Positions 17,942-27,115 of a stretch of 64,000 nt of DNA are shown here, one piece after another. The notes under the pieces were generated by a model that saw nothing but the letters and a program-made list of their open reading frames with translations, was not told the DNA's origin and did not search any database. Where the stretch lies: NCBI GenBank assembly GCA_028877275.1, contig JAPPFP010000021.1, forward strand, positions 62,001 to 126,000. Reading direction: 5' to 3'. Position 1 is the stretch's first letter. The number at the start of each line of letters is the position of its first letter. Source of the stretch: Acidobacteriota bacterium (GTDB lineage: Bacteria; Acidobacteriota; Thermoanaerobaculia; Multivoradales; Multivoraceae). A program made the position numbers and the translations under genes.

Positions 17942-18373
17942 TCAGCGCAGTCGCTGGAGGAACCACCAGTGGTGGCCCTCCAGGTCCAGGGCTCCGTAGC
18001 TCCGGTCGACCCAGTAGCCCTCGCCGTAGTCCTGGGTCGCTGGCTCCATCGTGATCTCGGCGCCCGCCGCCCGCGCCCGCTCGCAGTGCGCGTCGGCATC
18101 GTCGACGTAGACGGCCAGGGACTGCGTGTTGGCGCCGCCGACTGTCCGCGGAGACTGCTGGTACTCCCGGTCCGGCTGCAGACCGGTCTGCCCGACCATG
18201 ATGAGACCGCCATCCAGGACGAGCTGCGAATGGACGATGCGCTCCTGTTCGTCCTCGACCCGTTCCTGGACCTCGAAGCCGAAGGCGCGGACCAACCAGT
18301 CGATCGCGGCCGCCGCGTCGTCGTAGAAGAGGGAAGACGAGATTCTCGGCCAGCCTTCAGGTGGGTTCTTCAT
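17942..18373 (-). CDS. PhnB-like VOC superfamily protein
   Basis: A 143-residue protein of the glyoxalase/PhnB-like VOC group. The start ISSSLFYDDAAAAIDWLVRAFGFEVQERV and the second half (SLAVYVDDADAHCERARAAGAEI, then DRSYGALDLEGHHWWFLQ) are typical of this family, which is often annotated as glyoxalase or bleomycin resistance without experimental support. Its start overlaps the end of the ABC ATPase gene by 17 bp on the same strand, so it is probably the third gene of that operon. Substrate unknown. Confidence 0.85.
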   Translation of the reverse strand: MKNPPEGWPRISSSLFYDDAAAAIDWLVRAFGFEVQERVEDEQERIVHSQLVLDGGLIMVGQTGLQPDREYQQSPRTVGGANTQSLAVYVDDADAHCERARAAGAEITMEPATQDYGEGYWVDRSYGALDLEGHHWWFLQRLR

Positions 18374-19043
18374 GGGATCTCCCGGTCATGTCTTGCGGTG
18401 GAGAATCGAGTTCCCGGATCTCGCCGTCGCGCAGAACGAGAAAGCGGTCGGCGAGTTCGGCCAGCGACCCGGCTTCGTGGGTTGCGACGAGCGCCAGTCC
18501 GCCGGTCTCCCGGAGCGCCTCGAGCCACCCGTGGATACGGCTTCTCCAGTGTTCGTCCATCGCGTCGAGCGGCTCGTCCAGGATCGCCGTTCGCGGTGTT
18601 CCGATCCAGGCGGCGGCCAGGAGTACCCGACGGCGCTGGCCTTGGGACAGCTCCCGAATGGAGAGGTCGGCGGAAGCCTCGAGATCCGTTTCGGCCAGGA
18701 TCTCGTCGACTTGGTCCACCGGCTGCGATCTCAGGCGGCAGACGAGGCGCAGAACCTCGCGGATCGTCGCGAACGGTGTCACGTCGGGTTCCTGGGGCAC
18801 GAACGCCAGGTCGGAGCGGGCGGCGACTTCTCGCCGCCACAGATCGGAACCGTTGACGAGGACTTTCCCGGCATCCGGTTTCTCCACTCCGGCCGCGAGC
18901 TTCAGCAGGGTCGTCTTGCCGGCGCCGTTCTCGCCGGATAGCAGGGTGACTCCGCTCGCGACCTCCAGGTTCAGATCGCTGAAGATGCGGTTCCGGTCGT
19001 CGTAGGCGAAGGCGACGCGTTCCATCCGGAGGCTTCGCGTCAC
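18357..19043 (-). CDS. ABC transporter ATP-binding protein
   Basis: A 228-residue ABC ATPase, cytoplasmic, presumably powering the membrane protein encoded just upstream. Walker A is GENGAGKTTLL (residues 37-47), the Q-loop is FVPQEPD, the signature is LSQGQRRR, Walker B is RTAILDEP, and the switch histidine is in LVATHE. The GTG start at 19043 overlaps the upstream stop as GTGA; ATG 19025 is an alternative. CcmA- or bacteriocin-type exporters have this size. The substrate is unknown. Confidence 0.92.
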   Translation of the reverse strand: MTRSLRMERVAFAYDDRNRIFSDLNLEVASGVTLLSGENGAGKTTLLKLAAGVEKPDAGKVLVNGSDLWRREVAARSDLAFVPQEPDVTPFATIREVLRLVCRLRSQPVDQVDEILAETDLEASADLSIRELSQGQRRRVLLAAAWIGTPRTAILDEPLDAMDEHWRSRIHGWLEALRETGGLALVATHEAGSLAELADRFLVLRDGEIRELDSPPQDMTGRSHEEPT

Positions 19044-20314
19044 GACTCCGCCTCGCGGGCAGCGTCGAATCGACGTTCCAGGAAGAGGCCCGCCTTGAGC
19101 GCGCGTTCGCGTCTTGCCGACGCTTCCAGTGCGAGCGGCGAGGCCAGTCCCAAGACGAGCGCGGTCAGGGGTTGCAGGCTCGTGAGGAGGGCGGCCAGGA
19201 GGGCCTCGATCCAGGTCCACGCTCCAAGCCGCGTGAGTCCCCGGAGCGAATTCCGCATCCGTCCCGGCAGCCGAACCGCCAGGAAGACGAGGAGCGCCAG
19301 GACGGACAGGCCGCTTGAGGCGCGCAGGTAGAGAACCGGGATCAACAGGGGGCTGGCAATCAGCAGCAGCAGGACAGCGTCCGCGGCGACCCGCCGTCTC
19401 GCGGACCAGGGGAGCGAACGGGACCAGGCCCAGGGCGGGCGGCGGGCGCTCAACAGCGTCGCCACGGCGAGCACCGTCGCGGTGACGGCCAGTGAGGCGC
19501 CGAGGCGCAGGACGAGGTCGGTCTGATCGGCCGTGAACTCGTTGTTGTGGATGGCCAGGCCGGTCGGTGCCGCGAACAGGGCGGCGGGAAGGTGCGCCAG
19601 CGTGATCCACAGTCCGAGCGCTCGCAGGGAGAAGACGAGTTGACCGGTCGGCAGTCGCCGGCCGAGCGACCGAAGGGAGGACGGAACGGATGGGGCGCGC
19701 GCTGAGCGGGGTGACCAGCGACCGGCCTGGAAACAGGCGAGGCTGAGAAGGGCCGCGGCGGCCGCCAGACCCGGAAGCGAGGCGCTCGCCGCCAGCGGTA
19801 CGGCCACGGCGGCGCAGGCGCGAACCCGGCCCGGCGCCGGCGTCCAGGTGCCTGCGGCTGCCAGCGCTACGAGTGGCAGAGCAACCAGGGCTCGGGGCGA
19901 TGCCGGCTCACCGAGTAATGACGCTCCCATCCAGAGCAGGACCCACAGACCGGCAAGATGGGCGAGGGTCGAGGCCACGCCGAGAAGACCGGCGGCCCAG
20001 CGGGTCCGCCGACGGACGGGCAGATGAAGCTGCCAACCGCGGTGGGCCGGCGCCAGACGCCGCGCCGCCGCGGCAGCGGCCACGATCGCCCAGACCGCGA
20101 ATCCGAGTCGGGCGGCGGAGAACGCCTCGGGCGTTGCGATGCCGGCGGCCAGACCCTTGAGGAGAAGCTCTCTGGCCTGTGGCGGCTGTAGCGCCACAAG
20201 CACCAGCAGGAGGACCAACTGGAAGGTGGCAAGGCCGAGGGTGACTCGCGCGCCAGAGGAAAGGTGGAAGCGGTAGCTCGCTCGCAGCCCGGCTGTTGTC
20301 ACCCGCTGGTGCAT
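19040..20314 (-). CDS. ABC transporter permease-like integral membrane protein
   Basis: A 424-residue very hydrophobic protein with roughly ten to twelve transmembrane segments (for example VTLGLATFQLVLLLVLVALQ and AVWAIVAAAAAARRL). No soluble domain or catalytic motif is visible. Its stop overlaps the ATPase start by 4 bp, so it is most likely the cognate membrane component of that ABC system. ATG 20314 is preferred because the extra 23 upstream residues are polar and atypical. It is not recognisable as a specific permease family. The RRLAPAHRGWQLHLPVRRRTRW loop is basic and probably cytoplasmic. Confidence 0.75.
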   Translation of the reverse strand: MHQRVTTAGLRASYRFHLSSGARVTLGLATFQLVLLLVLVALQPPQARELLLKGLAAGIATPEAFSAARLGFAVWAIVAAAAAARRLAPAHRGWQLHLPVRRRTRWAAGLLGVASTLAHLAGLWVLLWMGASLLGEPASPRALVALPLVALAAAGTWTPAPGRVRACAAVAVPLAASASLPGLAAAAALLSLACFQAGRWSPRSARAPSVPSSLRSLGRRLPTGQLVFSLRALGLWITLAHLPAALFAAPTGLAIHNNEFTADQTDLVLRLGASLAVTATVLAVATLLSARRPPWAWSRSLPWSARRRVAADAVLLLLIASPLLIPVLYLRASSGLSVLALLVFLAVRLPGRMRNSLRGLTRLGAWTWIEALLAALLTSLQPLTALVLGLASPLALEASARRERALKAGLFLERRFDAAREAES

Positions 20315-20426
20315 CGTTGGGGAGGATAGCGACCGTGAGGAATGGTCGCCTTTCTCTGACAGCGACGGCTTCCGACCATGCACCAGGTCTTCTGCTTGCG
20401 AACGCGATCTTCGGTTTGCGCCTGAG

Positions 20427-21905
20427 CTAGGCGGCTCGCGAGGTCTCCCGTTCCCGCGTTACGACCGCCTCCAGGTGCGGTGGCGGCTGCCACAGGCACT
20501 TCATGACGTAGGGCAGGTCAAGCGGCCGGCCGTCCCAGGTCGGCATCGACTCCTTGCCCGTGATCAGGATACCGGCGTCCTCCAGGTGCTCGACCAGTTC
20601 TCGAGCGGCGTGGAGGCCGACCGGTGGTGGCGCCGGACTCTGCTCCAGCGGCCGTCCCGGGCCATGGAAGAACTGCACGGCGCCGTCCTTGCTCAGCCGC
20701 ACCCTGAAGCCGCCTTCATGGAGCAGTCGGTGGTGCCGCCGGCAGAGGAGCACGAGGTTCGAGAGCTTCGTCTCGCCGCCGTCGGCCCAATGGACGATGT
20801 GGTGGGCGTCGCAGTGCTTCGAGGTGCAGCCGGGGAAGCGGCAACCCTGGTCGCGGAACTCCAGAGCGCGGCGGATCGGAGGTGGAATAGTGCGTGTCTT
20901 GCGGCCGACGCTCAGGATCTGGCCCGACCGGTGAGTGATCCGGACTTTGCCGGCGTCGCAGGCGATGCGTCGGGCCGTTTCCGCGGAAACAGGGACGTGC
21001 GAGTCGCCTAGCCAGGCCCCGCTGGGCGAAGACCGGCCGTCTGCCGGTTGGCGACCCGCTGGCGTTTCCGCGGGAACGTGTGCGGCTTCAGCCATCGCTG
21101 TGGGATGTTGCCGCGGGCGAGTCGGTGGCGTTTCCGCGGAAACGTCTGCCGCCTGCGCTTCCGCGGAAACACACGACGCGCAGCCGACCGCCGGATCTTC
21201 CTGCGGGGCCTTCAGTTCCTCCTCGCTCACATGAACGACGACCTGGTACCGGTCGCCGCTTGAGCCAGGATCGAGACCGCCCTTGAGCGCGCTCTCGGCG
21301 ACGAGCTCCAACGCATCGGCCCGCACCTTGCCGGCGGACGGCCGGTCCTCCGGGCAATCCGCGTAGAGCTTCTCGCCGGCTGCCTTGAGCGCCTTCAGTA
21401 CCACTTCGCCCGCTTCCGGCGCCAGACGCCCGCGGATCACGAACATGCCGTTCTCGTCGATGTGAGTCGCCACGTGGCTCGACGCGTCTCGCAACTCGTC
21501 GTCGGCAGCCTCGACCGAACGGTCGATCCTCCTCCACGATCGGACGACCCTCTCGATGTGCGCCGCCGTTCCGGCCTTCCCGAGTTCGACGAGGTCCTTC
21601 TCCGTCTCGGGCCGAGCGATGCGGGTCAGTGCTCGCACCTTGGAGTAGGAGAGCTGGCCGCGCTTCATCGCCTCGCTGATCAGCGGAAGATCGCTCAAGG
21701 CTCGAGCGACCCGCACCTTCTCGCGGGCCGCGCCGGGTGCAAGGCCAATTCGCCAGGTGAGCCACTGCGCACAACTGAGGAAGCCGCAGTTCCAGCCCTC
21801 CTCTTCGTCGAACCTGCGAATCAGAACAAGCAACTCGTACGTCGCCGCGTCGATTCGCGCTGCGAGCGTAGCGATCTCCTCGCCCAAGCGCTCCTTGGTC
21901 CTCAT
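20427..21905 (-). CDS. DUF222/HNH endonuclease domain protein (13E12 type)
   Basis: A 492-residue protein with an N-terminal DUF222 region (AQWLTWRIGLAPGAAREKVRVARAL, SYSKVRALTR) and a C-terminal HNH nuclease domain (CRFPGC, then HCDAHHIVHWADGGETKLSNLVLLCRRHH, with zinc-binding cysteines). This layout is that of the mycobacterial 13E12 repeat family, often multi-copy and of unknown role. The middle (about residues 245-315) is a low-complexity linker with repeats of V-S/P-A-E-T encoded by near-identical palindromes. I chose ATG 21905, which has AAGGA seven bases upstream; an ATG at 21926 and a GTG at 22028 are alternatives. Confidence 0.88.
   Translation of the reverse strand: MRTKERLGEEIATLAARIDAATYELLVLIRRFDEEEGWNCGFLSCAQWLTWRIGLAPGAAREKVRVARALSDLPLISEAMKRGQLSYSKVRALTRIARPETEKDLVELGKAGTAAHIERVVRSWRRIDRSVEAADDELRDASSHVATHIDENGMFVIRGRLAPEAGEVVLKALKAAGEKLYADCPEDRPSAGKVRADALELVAESALKGGLDPGSSGDRYQVVVHVSEEELKAPQEDPAVGCASCVSAEAQAADVSAETPPTRPRQHPTAMAEAAHVPAETPAGRQPADGRSSPSGAWLGDSHVPVSAETARRIACDAGKVRITHRSGQILSVGRKTRTIPPPIRRALEFRDQGCRFPGCTSKHCDAHHIVHWADGGETKLSNLVLLCRRHHRLLHEGGFRVRLSKDGAVQFFHGPGRPLEQSPAPPPVGLHAARELVEHLEDAGILITGKESMPTWDGRPLDLPYVMKCLWQPPPHLEAVVTRERETSRAA
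20977..21170. repeat. four copies of a GTTTCCGCGGAAAC palindrome inside the HNH gene
   Basis: Perfect 14-bp palindromes occur at 20977-20990 and 21130-21143, with one-mismatch copies at 21064-21077 and 21157-21170. On the coding strand each reads Val-Ser-Ala-Glu-Thr or close to it, in the linker between DUF222 and HNH. Their high nucleotide identity beyond what the peptide requires suggests recent duplication of a short unit or selection on the DNA itself. Confidence 0.8.
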
Positions 21906-22240
21906 GCCGGTTTCCTTGTCAATCATTCTGTTGTCATCCAATGCTGGCCCCGACGGTCGGCTCGGTGGGTGTCGGAGGCCGCGAGACCGGCCCGTCGGGG
22001 ACCTCCGTTGGGAGATGGAATCTATCACTTAGGCATTGAGGACCACAAAGAAATCCAATGCAGTGGAGCAGTGTTCGTGTTCCTGGAGTCCGGGGGGCGT
22101 GACGACTCCAGATCAGTGGTGAGGAATCGGTGGCAGGCACCGGATTCGGGCTTCACACGGCTCGCTTTGGAGTATGGGCTATAGTCGCTCCAATCGCCTG
22201 AGGCCTCCTGCGAACGAGGATTACCCCGTTTTGGGCGCCA
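21906..22240. other. gene-free stretch upstream of the HNH gene
   Basis: About 335 bp of noticeably lower GC than the surroundings, between the chosen HNH gene start and the candidate frameshifted gene. I see no convincing coding frame, RNA gene or terminator in it. A promoter for the HNH gene probably lies here, but no clear -35/-10 pair could be assigned. Confidence 0.5.
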
Positions 22241-22827
22241 GTGAAGACCGACGTGAGCAGTGAACAGGTTTTTCTGAACTCTCTCGGTTTCCTCGAAGAA
22301 GGCAGTTCCTCCGATGACACCCTTCGGTTCCTCTGTAGCCATGAGATTGTTGTTCTTGGCGGGGCAGACGTCGACAGCATCGTCGAGCGACACAGAGAGA
22401 TTCGGCCAATTGCGGGATCGCTAGGAGACAAGCTGACGGTTTGCCGCCTCGATCAGAAGGACTTGGCCGAGATCCTATGGCCTTTGAGGGCGGCAGGCTC
22501 GGCTTTCTGCACAGGTCACTATCTCGCCACCTCACGATGGCAGGTGTTGCCGTCGAACAACTGTTCGTGCGCGAAAGGCCTGAGACTAGGGCAGAGAGAT
22601 GGCCCTTCGGGAAGCGACTGAGTAAAAGCGGTTGGGACGAGTCCGATTCTGCCAAAGGAGAAATGCTGAGAGTCCTGCGGAACGGCGCTGTTCATCGGGC
22701 GCAAGGCGGAAAAGCGGAGGCGCTTGAGGCTTTTCGGTTGGCTTCCTTCTTGGTGGGCGCAAGGCTCGGATGGCGCGGCCCTGACGCCGAGACGGGCACC
22801 ATAGTTCTGCCTCCGGAGAGGCCGTGA
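22241..22827 (+). pseudogene. frameshifted unrecognised gene (candidate)
   Basis: From GTG 22241 a plausible protein sequence runs for about 78 residues (SSEQVFLNSLGFLEEG, HEIVVLGGADVDSIVERH, RLDQKDLAEIL). After about 22475 natural-looking sequence continues in the -1 frame (GRLGFLHRSLSRHLTMAGVA, then GEMLRVLRNGAVHRAQGG, KAEALEAFRLASFLVGARLG) to a stop at 22827. Each half degrades where the other begins, which suggests one gene of about 195 codons broken by an indel; overlapping genes or a sequence error are alternatives. Base composition is lower in GC than the neighbours, so recent acquisition is possible. I recognise no family. Confidence 0.35.
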
Positions 22828-22923
22828 AGATCCAACAGCGAAGCGCCGTGTACGCTCGCTGTCGGCGATTCTCCTACATAGTCGCCAGCCTCGCTCGGCT
22901 ATCTTTGCGAGACGTTCTTGACC

Positions 22924-23814
22924 TCAGGGAACCACGTCGTCCCAGTTCGGCGCGGCGGCGGCTTCGCCTTCGCCGGCCGCCCATTCGATCGTGTCGCCGA
23001 CCCAGGCCTGGAACATCTCATGGTCCCAGACGTCCTCGCGGTGGCCCATCGCGTTGTAGAGGACGCGGCCGGTGCCGAGTTCGCGGCACCAGGCGATGGG
23101 GTACGGGGCGATGTCGTAGACCTCCTGGTTGGCTCGCTCTTCGCCGGGGTCCATCAGCGCCAGGACGTGGAGTTGGTCCTTCGCGACGTTCTTGAAGAGG
23201 TACCACTCGTCCATGATCTTCCAGCTGTCTTCGACGGATTTCATCGTGGGGTGACCGGCGTCGGCGACACGGACGATGCCGGGGAACTGGGCGCCGTGGT
23301 GGGTGAACTCGCCGCCGATCATGCCGATGTAGGGAGTGACCTCGTCGTTCTCGCCGTGGAAGGTGTCGGTCGCCGGGTGGAAACCCACGAAACCGCCGCC
23401 GGCTTCGATCCAGGCGATCAGGTCGGAGACGCCATCGGCGCTCATCGGGGGATTGCCGTCGCCGCGGAAGAAGCCCTCGCCGGTGCCGCCGCGCTGGGTC
23501 AGATCGCCGGTCGTGTAGAAGATGACGACGTCGAAGTTGGCCAGTTGGGTTGCGTTGATGAGGCCCGCGTCCTTGGTGGACGTGATGTCAAAGCCCCGCT
23601 CGGCCGCTATGTGGGCGAGGACGGTGTCGACGTGGCTCGGATGGCCGTCGGTGCGCTTGATTGCCGAGTGCTGGAAGCCGGAGGATTTGCTGACGAAGAG
23701 GACGCGGACGGGGTCGTCGGCTTCGGATTCGGAGGCGAGGGTGGGGGTGGCCGCGAGGAGGAGAAACGCGAGGGCGAGGAGCAGAGGGCGAATGCGACTT
23801 TGAGCGTGGATCAT
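22924..23814 (-). CDS. exported ThuA-like domain protein
   Basis: A 296-residue protein with a signal peptide (IRPLLLALAFLLLAATPTLASE) followed by a ThuA/trehalose-utilisation domain of the class I glutamine amidotransferase-like fold. The VRVLFVSKSSGFQHSAIKR start, LANFDVVIFYTTGDL, WIEAGGGFVGFHPATDTF and RVLYNAMGHREDVW segments are characteristic. Such domains often occur in secreted carbohydrate-related proteins of Acidobacteriota, Planctomycetota and Bacteroidota. The reaction is not established. ATG 23814 is chosen because it opens directly into the signal peptide. The start region is separated from the LLM gene by 85 bp on the same strand. Confidence 0.88.
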   Translation of the reverse strand: MIHAQSRIRPLLLALAFLLLAATPTLASESEADDPVRVLFVSKSSGFQHSAIKRTDGHPSHVDTVLAHIAAERGFDITSTKDAGLINATQLANFDVVIFYTTGDLTQRGGTGEGFFRGDGNPPMSADGVSDLIAWIEAGGGFVGFHPATDTFHGENDEVTPYIGMIGGEFTHHGAQFPGIVRVADAGHPTMKSVEDSWKIMDEWYLFKNVAKDQLHVLALMDPGEERANQEVYDIAPYPIAWCRELGTGRVLYNAMGHREDVWDHEMFQAWVGDTIEWAAGEGEAAAAPNWDDVVP

Positions 23815-23899
23815 GCGGGGGAAGTTACCACCGCACGGGCTCGCCGCTTTGCGGCATCGCGCCTGATGCCGGCGGGGACGCCGGCGCACCCAGTGTTTC

Positions 23900-24742
23900 T
23901 CAACTGAACTTCGCGATGACCTCTTCGCCGAACTGGGCCAGGCGGTCCGGCGGCATCGGCGGGAAGATGACCCGGGACACGCCGACTTCGGCCATGCGCG
24001 CCACGTGATCGGGCGGTCCGCCGTTGGCGGTGATCTCGATCGCGTCCGGGTCGCGGCCCGCCGCCTCGGCGCTCTCGCGCATGACGCCGAGCAGGTGCTT
24101 CAGCTTGTCGACATCGCCGAGGGCGGGGAAGAAGCCGTCGCCCAGTTCGCCGGCGCGGCGGGCGGCGCGGTCGGAATGGCCGCCGACGACGATCGGCACG
24201 GAGCCCTGCACCGGCTGAGGCCGGCTGTAGCAGTCGGAGAAGGAGACGAACTCGCCGTCGTGGCTCGGGCAGTCCTCGGTCCACAGCGCCCGGAAGGCGC
24301 GAATGTAGTCGTCCAAGCGGCGTCCGCGGCCGGCGAAGGGAACTCCGAGAGCGCTGAACTCTTCCTCCAGCCAGCCGACGCCGACGCCCAGGACGGCCCG
24401 GCCGCCGGAGAGCTTGTCGAGCGTGGCGACGGCCTTGGCCGTGACCAGGGGATTGCGCTGCGGGACGATCAGGATGCCGGTCGCGAGCTTGATGCTCTTC
24501 GTCGCTGCCGCCACGTAGGATAGCCAGACGAGCGGGTCGGGGATGTCGAAGTCCTCGCGCCCGCCGGGCATCTTGCCGCTTTCGTCATAGGGATAGGGGG
24601 AGGCGTAGCCGCGCGGGACGACGACGTGCTCCACGGTCCATAGCGAGTCGAAGCCGGCGGCTTCGGCTGCCTGAGCGAGACCCGCGGCGGGCGGGCCGTC
24701 GACGAACGGGCCGGTGTTGGCGAACATGATGCCGAACTTCAT
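23900..24742 (-). CDS. LLM class F420-dependent oxidoreductase
   Basis: A 280-residue luciferase-like TIM-barrel oxidoreductase. The MKFGIMFANTGPF start, WTVEHVVVP, the PLVWLSYVAAATKSIKLATGILIVPQRNP segment and GRAVLGVGVGWLEEEF are signatures of the F420-dependent subfamily often annotated TIGR03619. This family uses coenzyme F420 (or FMN) for hydride transfer to unknown substrates. The start at ATG 24742 has a strong GAGGAGAAGAG site just upstream; the open frame continues far further only as antisense of the MMPL gene. F420 use implies that the organism makes this cofactor, which cannot be seen here. Confidence 0.93.
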   Translation of the reverse strand: MKFGIMFANTGPFVDGPPAAGLAQAAEAAGFDSLWTVEHVVVPRGYASPYPYDESGKMPGGREDFDIPDPLVWLSYVAAATKSIKLATGILIVPQRNPLVTAKAVATLDKLSGGRAVLGVGVGWLEEEFSALGVPFAGRGRRLDDYIRAFRALWTEDCPSHDGEFVSFSDCYSRPQPVQGSVPIVVGGHSDRAARRAGELGDGFFPALGDVDKLKHLLGVMRESAEAAGRDPDAIEITANGGPPDHVARMAEVGVSRVIFPPMPPDRLAQFGEEVIAKFS

Positions 24743-24808
24743 CTCTTCTCCTCGTTCTTCGGGCCCCATCTGCAAGGCCATTGGCGCGCGGGACTGTAGC
24801 AGCGTTCC

Positions 24809-27103
24809 ATGAGCGTGAGAGGAGCACTCGACGCGGTCGCGCGCTGGACGATTCGCTCTCCGTGGAGGGCGATCGCATGGGCGGTCGTGCCGGCTCTCGC
24901 CCTGGCTGCGTTGCTGCCGGCGACAACCGTCGATCTCACGTTCACGGGGGTGATGAACCGGGCCAACGAGCACGTCGGCCGCTACTTCGAGATGTCCGAG
25001 CAGTACGAGCTCGGCGGTCTGCTCCTGGTGCTGCTCGAGGGCGAGGAGGAGCGACTCGATCAGGCCGTAGACCGCACGATCGAGGCCGCGTCGGCGCTGC
25101 CGTCGGTCGCCGCCGCGCGGCACCCGCTGCCGCTGGAGTGGCTCGCGGAGCAGGCGCCGTGGCTCGTCGAGCGGCCTCTGTTCGACCGTTGGCTCGCCCT
25201 CGCCGAACAGCCGGGCGACGCGGAGAACGCGTCGGAGTTCCTGACCTCGGCGCTGGCGCTGCGCGCTTCCGTGGCCGGCGTGCCCGGCGCCCGCCTGGTC
25301 GAGATCAAGATGACGAAGGACCCACTGGCGGAAGAGGTGGGCGAGAGCCCGTTCTTCGAAATCGAAGCCGCGATCGAAAGAGCACTGGCCGGTACCGGTG
25401 TGTCGGCGGGCTTCTCGGGCCTGCCGGCGCTGTCGGCGGGCGACCAGCAGCAGACGTTGGGCGCCATCAAGCGGCTGACGCCGATCAGCCTGGTGCTCGT
25501 CCTGCTTCTCTTCCGGATCGTCGAGAAACGGCCGGGCGGCATGCTGTCGGTGGCCGCGGTCCTCGTGCTCTCGATTGGCGCCGCCCTGGGCGCCGTCGGC
25601 CTCCTGACCGGGAAGCTGACGGTCATGGAGACGTTCTTCGGCGTCACCGTCTTCGGTCTCGGTATCGACTTCGCCGTCCACCTGTTCGTGCGCCAGCGAG
25701 AGGAACTGGCTCATGGTCGCTCGTTCGAACAGGCGCTGCGGCGGACTCTGTCCGGCGCCGGCCGTGGCATCGTCGCCGGGGGCATCACGACGGCGGGAGC
25801 GTTTCTCATCGCGGCGACCGCGCCGGACCCGGTGGCGCTGCATCTCGGTCTCTCGGGTGGCCTGGGTCTCCTCTTCTGTCTGCCGTTGACGCTGCTCGTC
25901 CTGCCCTCCGTCTGGGTGCTGCGGCAGCGGCGGCACCGCCGGCGGCTCGAAACCGCGGCCGCGGCCCCGGCCGGGCGTCCGACGCCCGTCCCCGTTCCCG
26001 GCCTCCTCTCCGTCGTGCGGTGGGCGACGGAGCGGCCAGTTCGCTGCCTCGTGGTGAGCGGTGTCCTTGTGGCGGGGGCCCTTGCGGGCTTGCCGCGGTT
26101 GCAGGTCGAGACGCGGTTGGAGCGGATCATGAATCGCGGCGTGCCGGCGATCGCGATGGTCGACCGGATCCAGGAGGTCCTGGGGACGAACGGCGCACCG
26201 TGGATCCTGGCTGCGCAGAGTCTCGAAGAGGCTCGGGAGTTCGGGGGCCGGCTGGACGGTCATCCGCTGTTCAGCGAGACGGTCAGCCTCGGCACCATCC
26301 TGCCGGCCGATCTGCCGGAGCGGGCCTCGGCACTGCACCGGGTGTTCGGCTCTGAGGGCCGGTCGGCCGCAGCCACCCCGGGAATGGCCGATCCACGGGC
26401 CCTCGCGGTGGGTGCGCTTCGCCGGGCCGCGGCGGCCGGCCCACCCGACGTCGACTCGCTGCCGCCCGGTCTGCGCGACAAGTTCATCGCCCCCACCGGG
26501 GAGTTTCTGGTCTACGCCTACGCCGCGGACTCGAAGGCGGACGGCGCCCTGGCGCGACGTCAACGCGAGGCGGTGCAGGCGATCGATCCCGGCGCCAGCG
26601 GCCTGCTGGCGGTGGTCGAAGGGATGATGATCGGCGACCGACCGTGGATCCCCTGGATCGCCGGGGCGATCCTGGGATTCGTCCTGCTCGTTCTCTGCCT
26701 CGACTTCCGGCGGCTCTCCTCGGTCCTGCTGGCGGTGTTGCCGGTCCTGGCCGCCGTACCGTTCACCCTGGGGGTGCTGTGCTGGGTCGGCATCCCCTTC
26801 AACGTGATGACCTGGCTCGTGCTGCCGCTGATCTTCGGGCTTGGCATCGACGACGGCATCCACGTCGTCCACAGGTTCCTCGACGATCCGGCTCAGCCGA
26901 TTCGCGCGGCTGCCCTGTCGGTTGGGCGCGCGATCGCCATGACGACGCTGACCACGACGGCGAGTTTCTCGATCCTGCTGTTCACCGACCACCCGGGCCT
27001 TGAAACGATGGCCGCGGTCATGCTGATCGGCCTGCCGGCTTGCCTGCTGGCGTCGGTGACGGTGCTGCCCGCGGCGGCGGTACTCCTGCTCGGCAGGCGT
27101 TAG
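24809..27103 (+). CDS. MMPL/RND-family membrane transporter
   Basis: A 764-residue inner-membrane protein with the duplicated RND layout: one transmembrane helix, a large periplasmic loop (about residues 45-215), a bundle of about five helices (ISLVLVLLLFRIV, ETFFGVTVFGLGIDFAVHLFVRQ), then the same again. The conserved FGLGIDFAVHL and FGLGIDDGIHVVHRF motifs in the fourth helices are the proton-relay signatures of MMPL/HpnN-like exporters of lipids. It opens a run of five closely spaced genes to 30843. The cargo is unknown; hopanoid or other lipid transfer to the outer membrane is a family-based guess. Confidence 0.92.
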   Translation: MSVRGALDAVARWTIRSPWRAIAWAVVPALALAALLPATTVDLTFTGVMNRANEHVGRYFEMSEQYELGGLLLVLLEGEEERLDQAVDRTIEAASALPSVAAARHPLPLEWLAEQAPWLVERPLFDRWLALAEQPGDAENASEFLTSALALRASVAGVPGARLVEIKMTKDPLAEEVGESPFFEIEAAIERALAGTGVSAGFSGLPALSAGDQQQTLGAIKRLTPISLVLVLLLFRIVEKRPGGMLSVAAVLVLSIGAALGAVGLLTGKLTVMETFFGVTVFGLGIDFAVHLFVRQREELAHGRSFEQALRRTLSGAGRGIVAGGITTAGAFLIAATAPDPVALHLGLSGGLGLLFCLPLTLLVLPSVWVLRQRRHRRRLETAAAAPAGRPTPVPVPGLLSVVRWATERPVRCLVVSGVLVAGALAGLPRLQVETRLERIMNRGVPAIAMVDRIQEVLGTNGAPWILAAQSLEEAREFGGRLDGHPLFSETVSLGTILPADLPERASALHRVFGSEGRSAAATPGMADPRALAVGALRRAAAAGPPDVDSLPPGLRDKFIAPTGEFLVYAYAADSKADGALARRQREAVQAIDPGASGLLAVVEGMMIGDRPWIPWIAGAILGFVLLVLCLDFRRLSSVLLAVLPVLAAVPFTLGVLCWVGIPFNVMTWLVLPLIFGLGIDDGIHVVHRFLDDPAQPIRAAALSVGRAIAMTTLTTTASFSILLFTDHPGLETMAAVMLIGLPACLLASVTVLPAAAVLLLGRR

Positions 27104-27115
27104 CCTCGGGTCGCC

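Noticed and set aside
20977..21170. Palindromes in the HNH gene as a CRISPR array
   Set aside because: The spacing is irregular, the copies are only 14 bp and lie inside a continuous reading frame.
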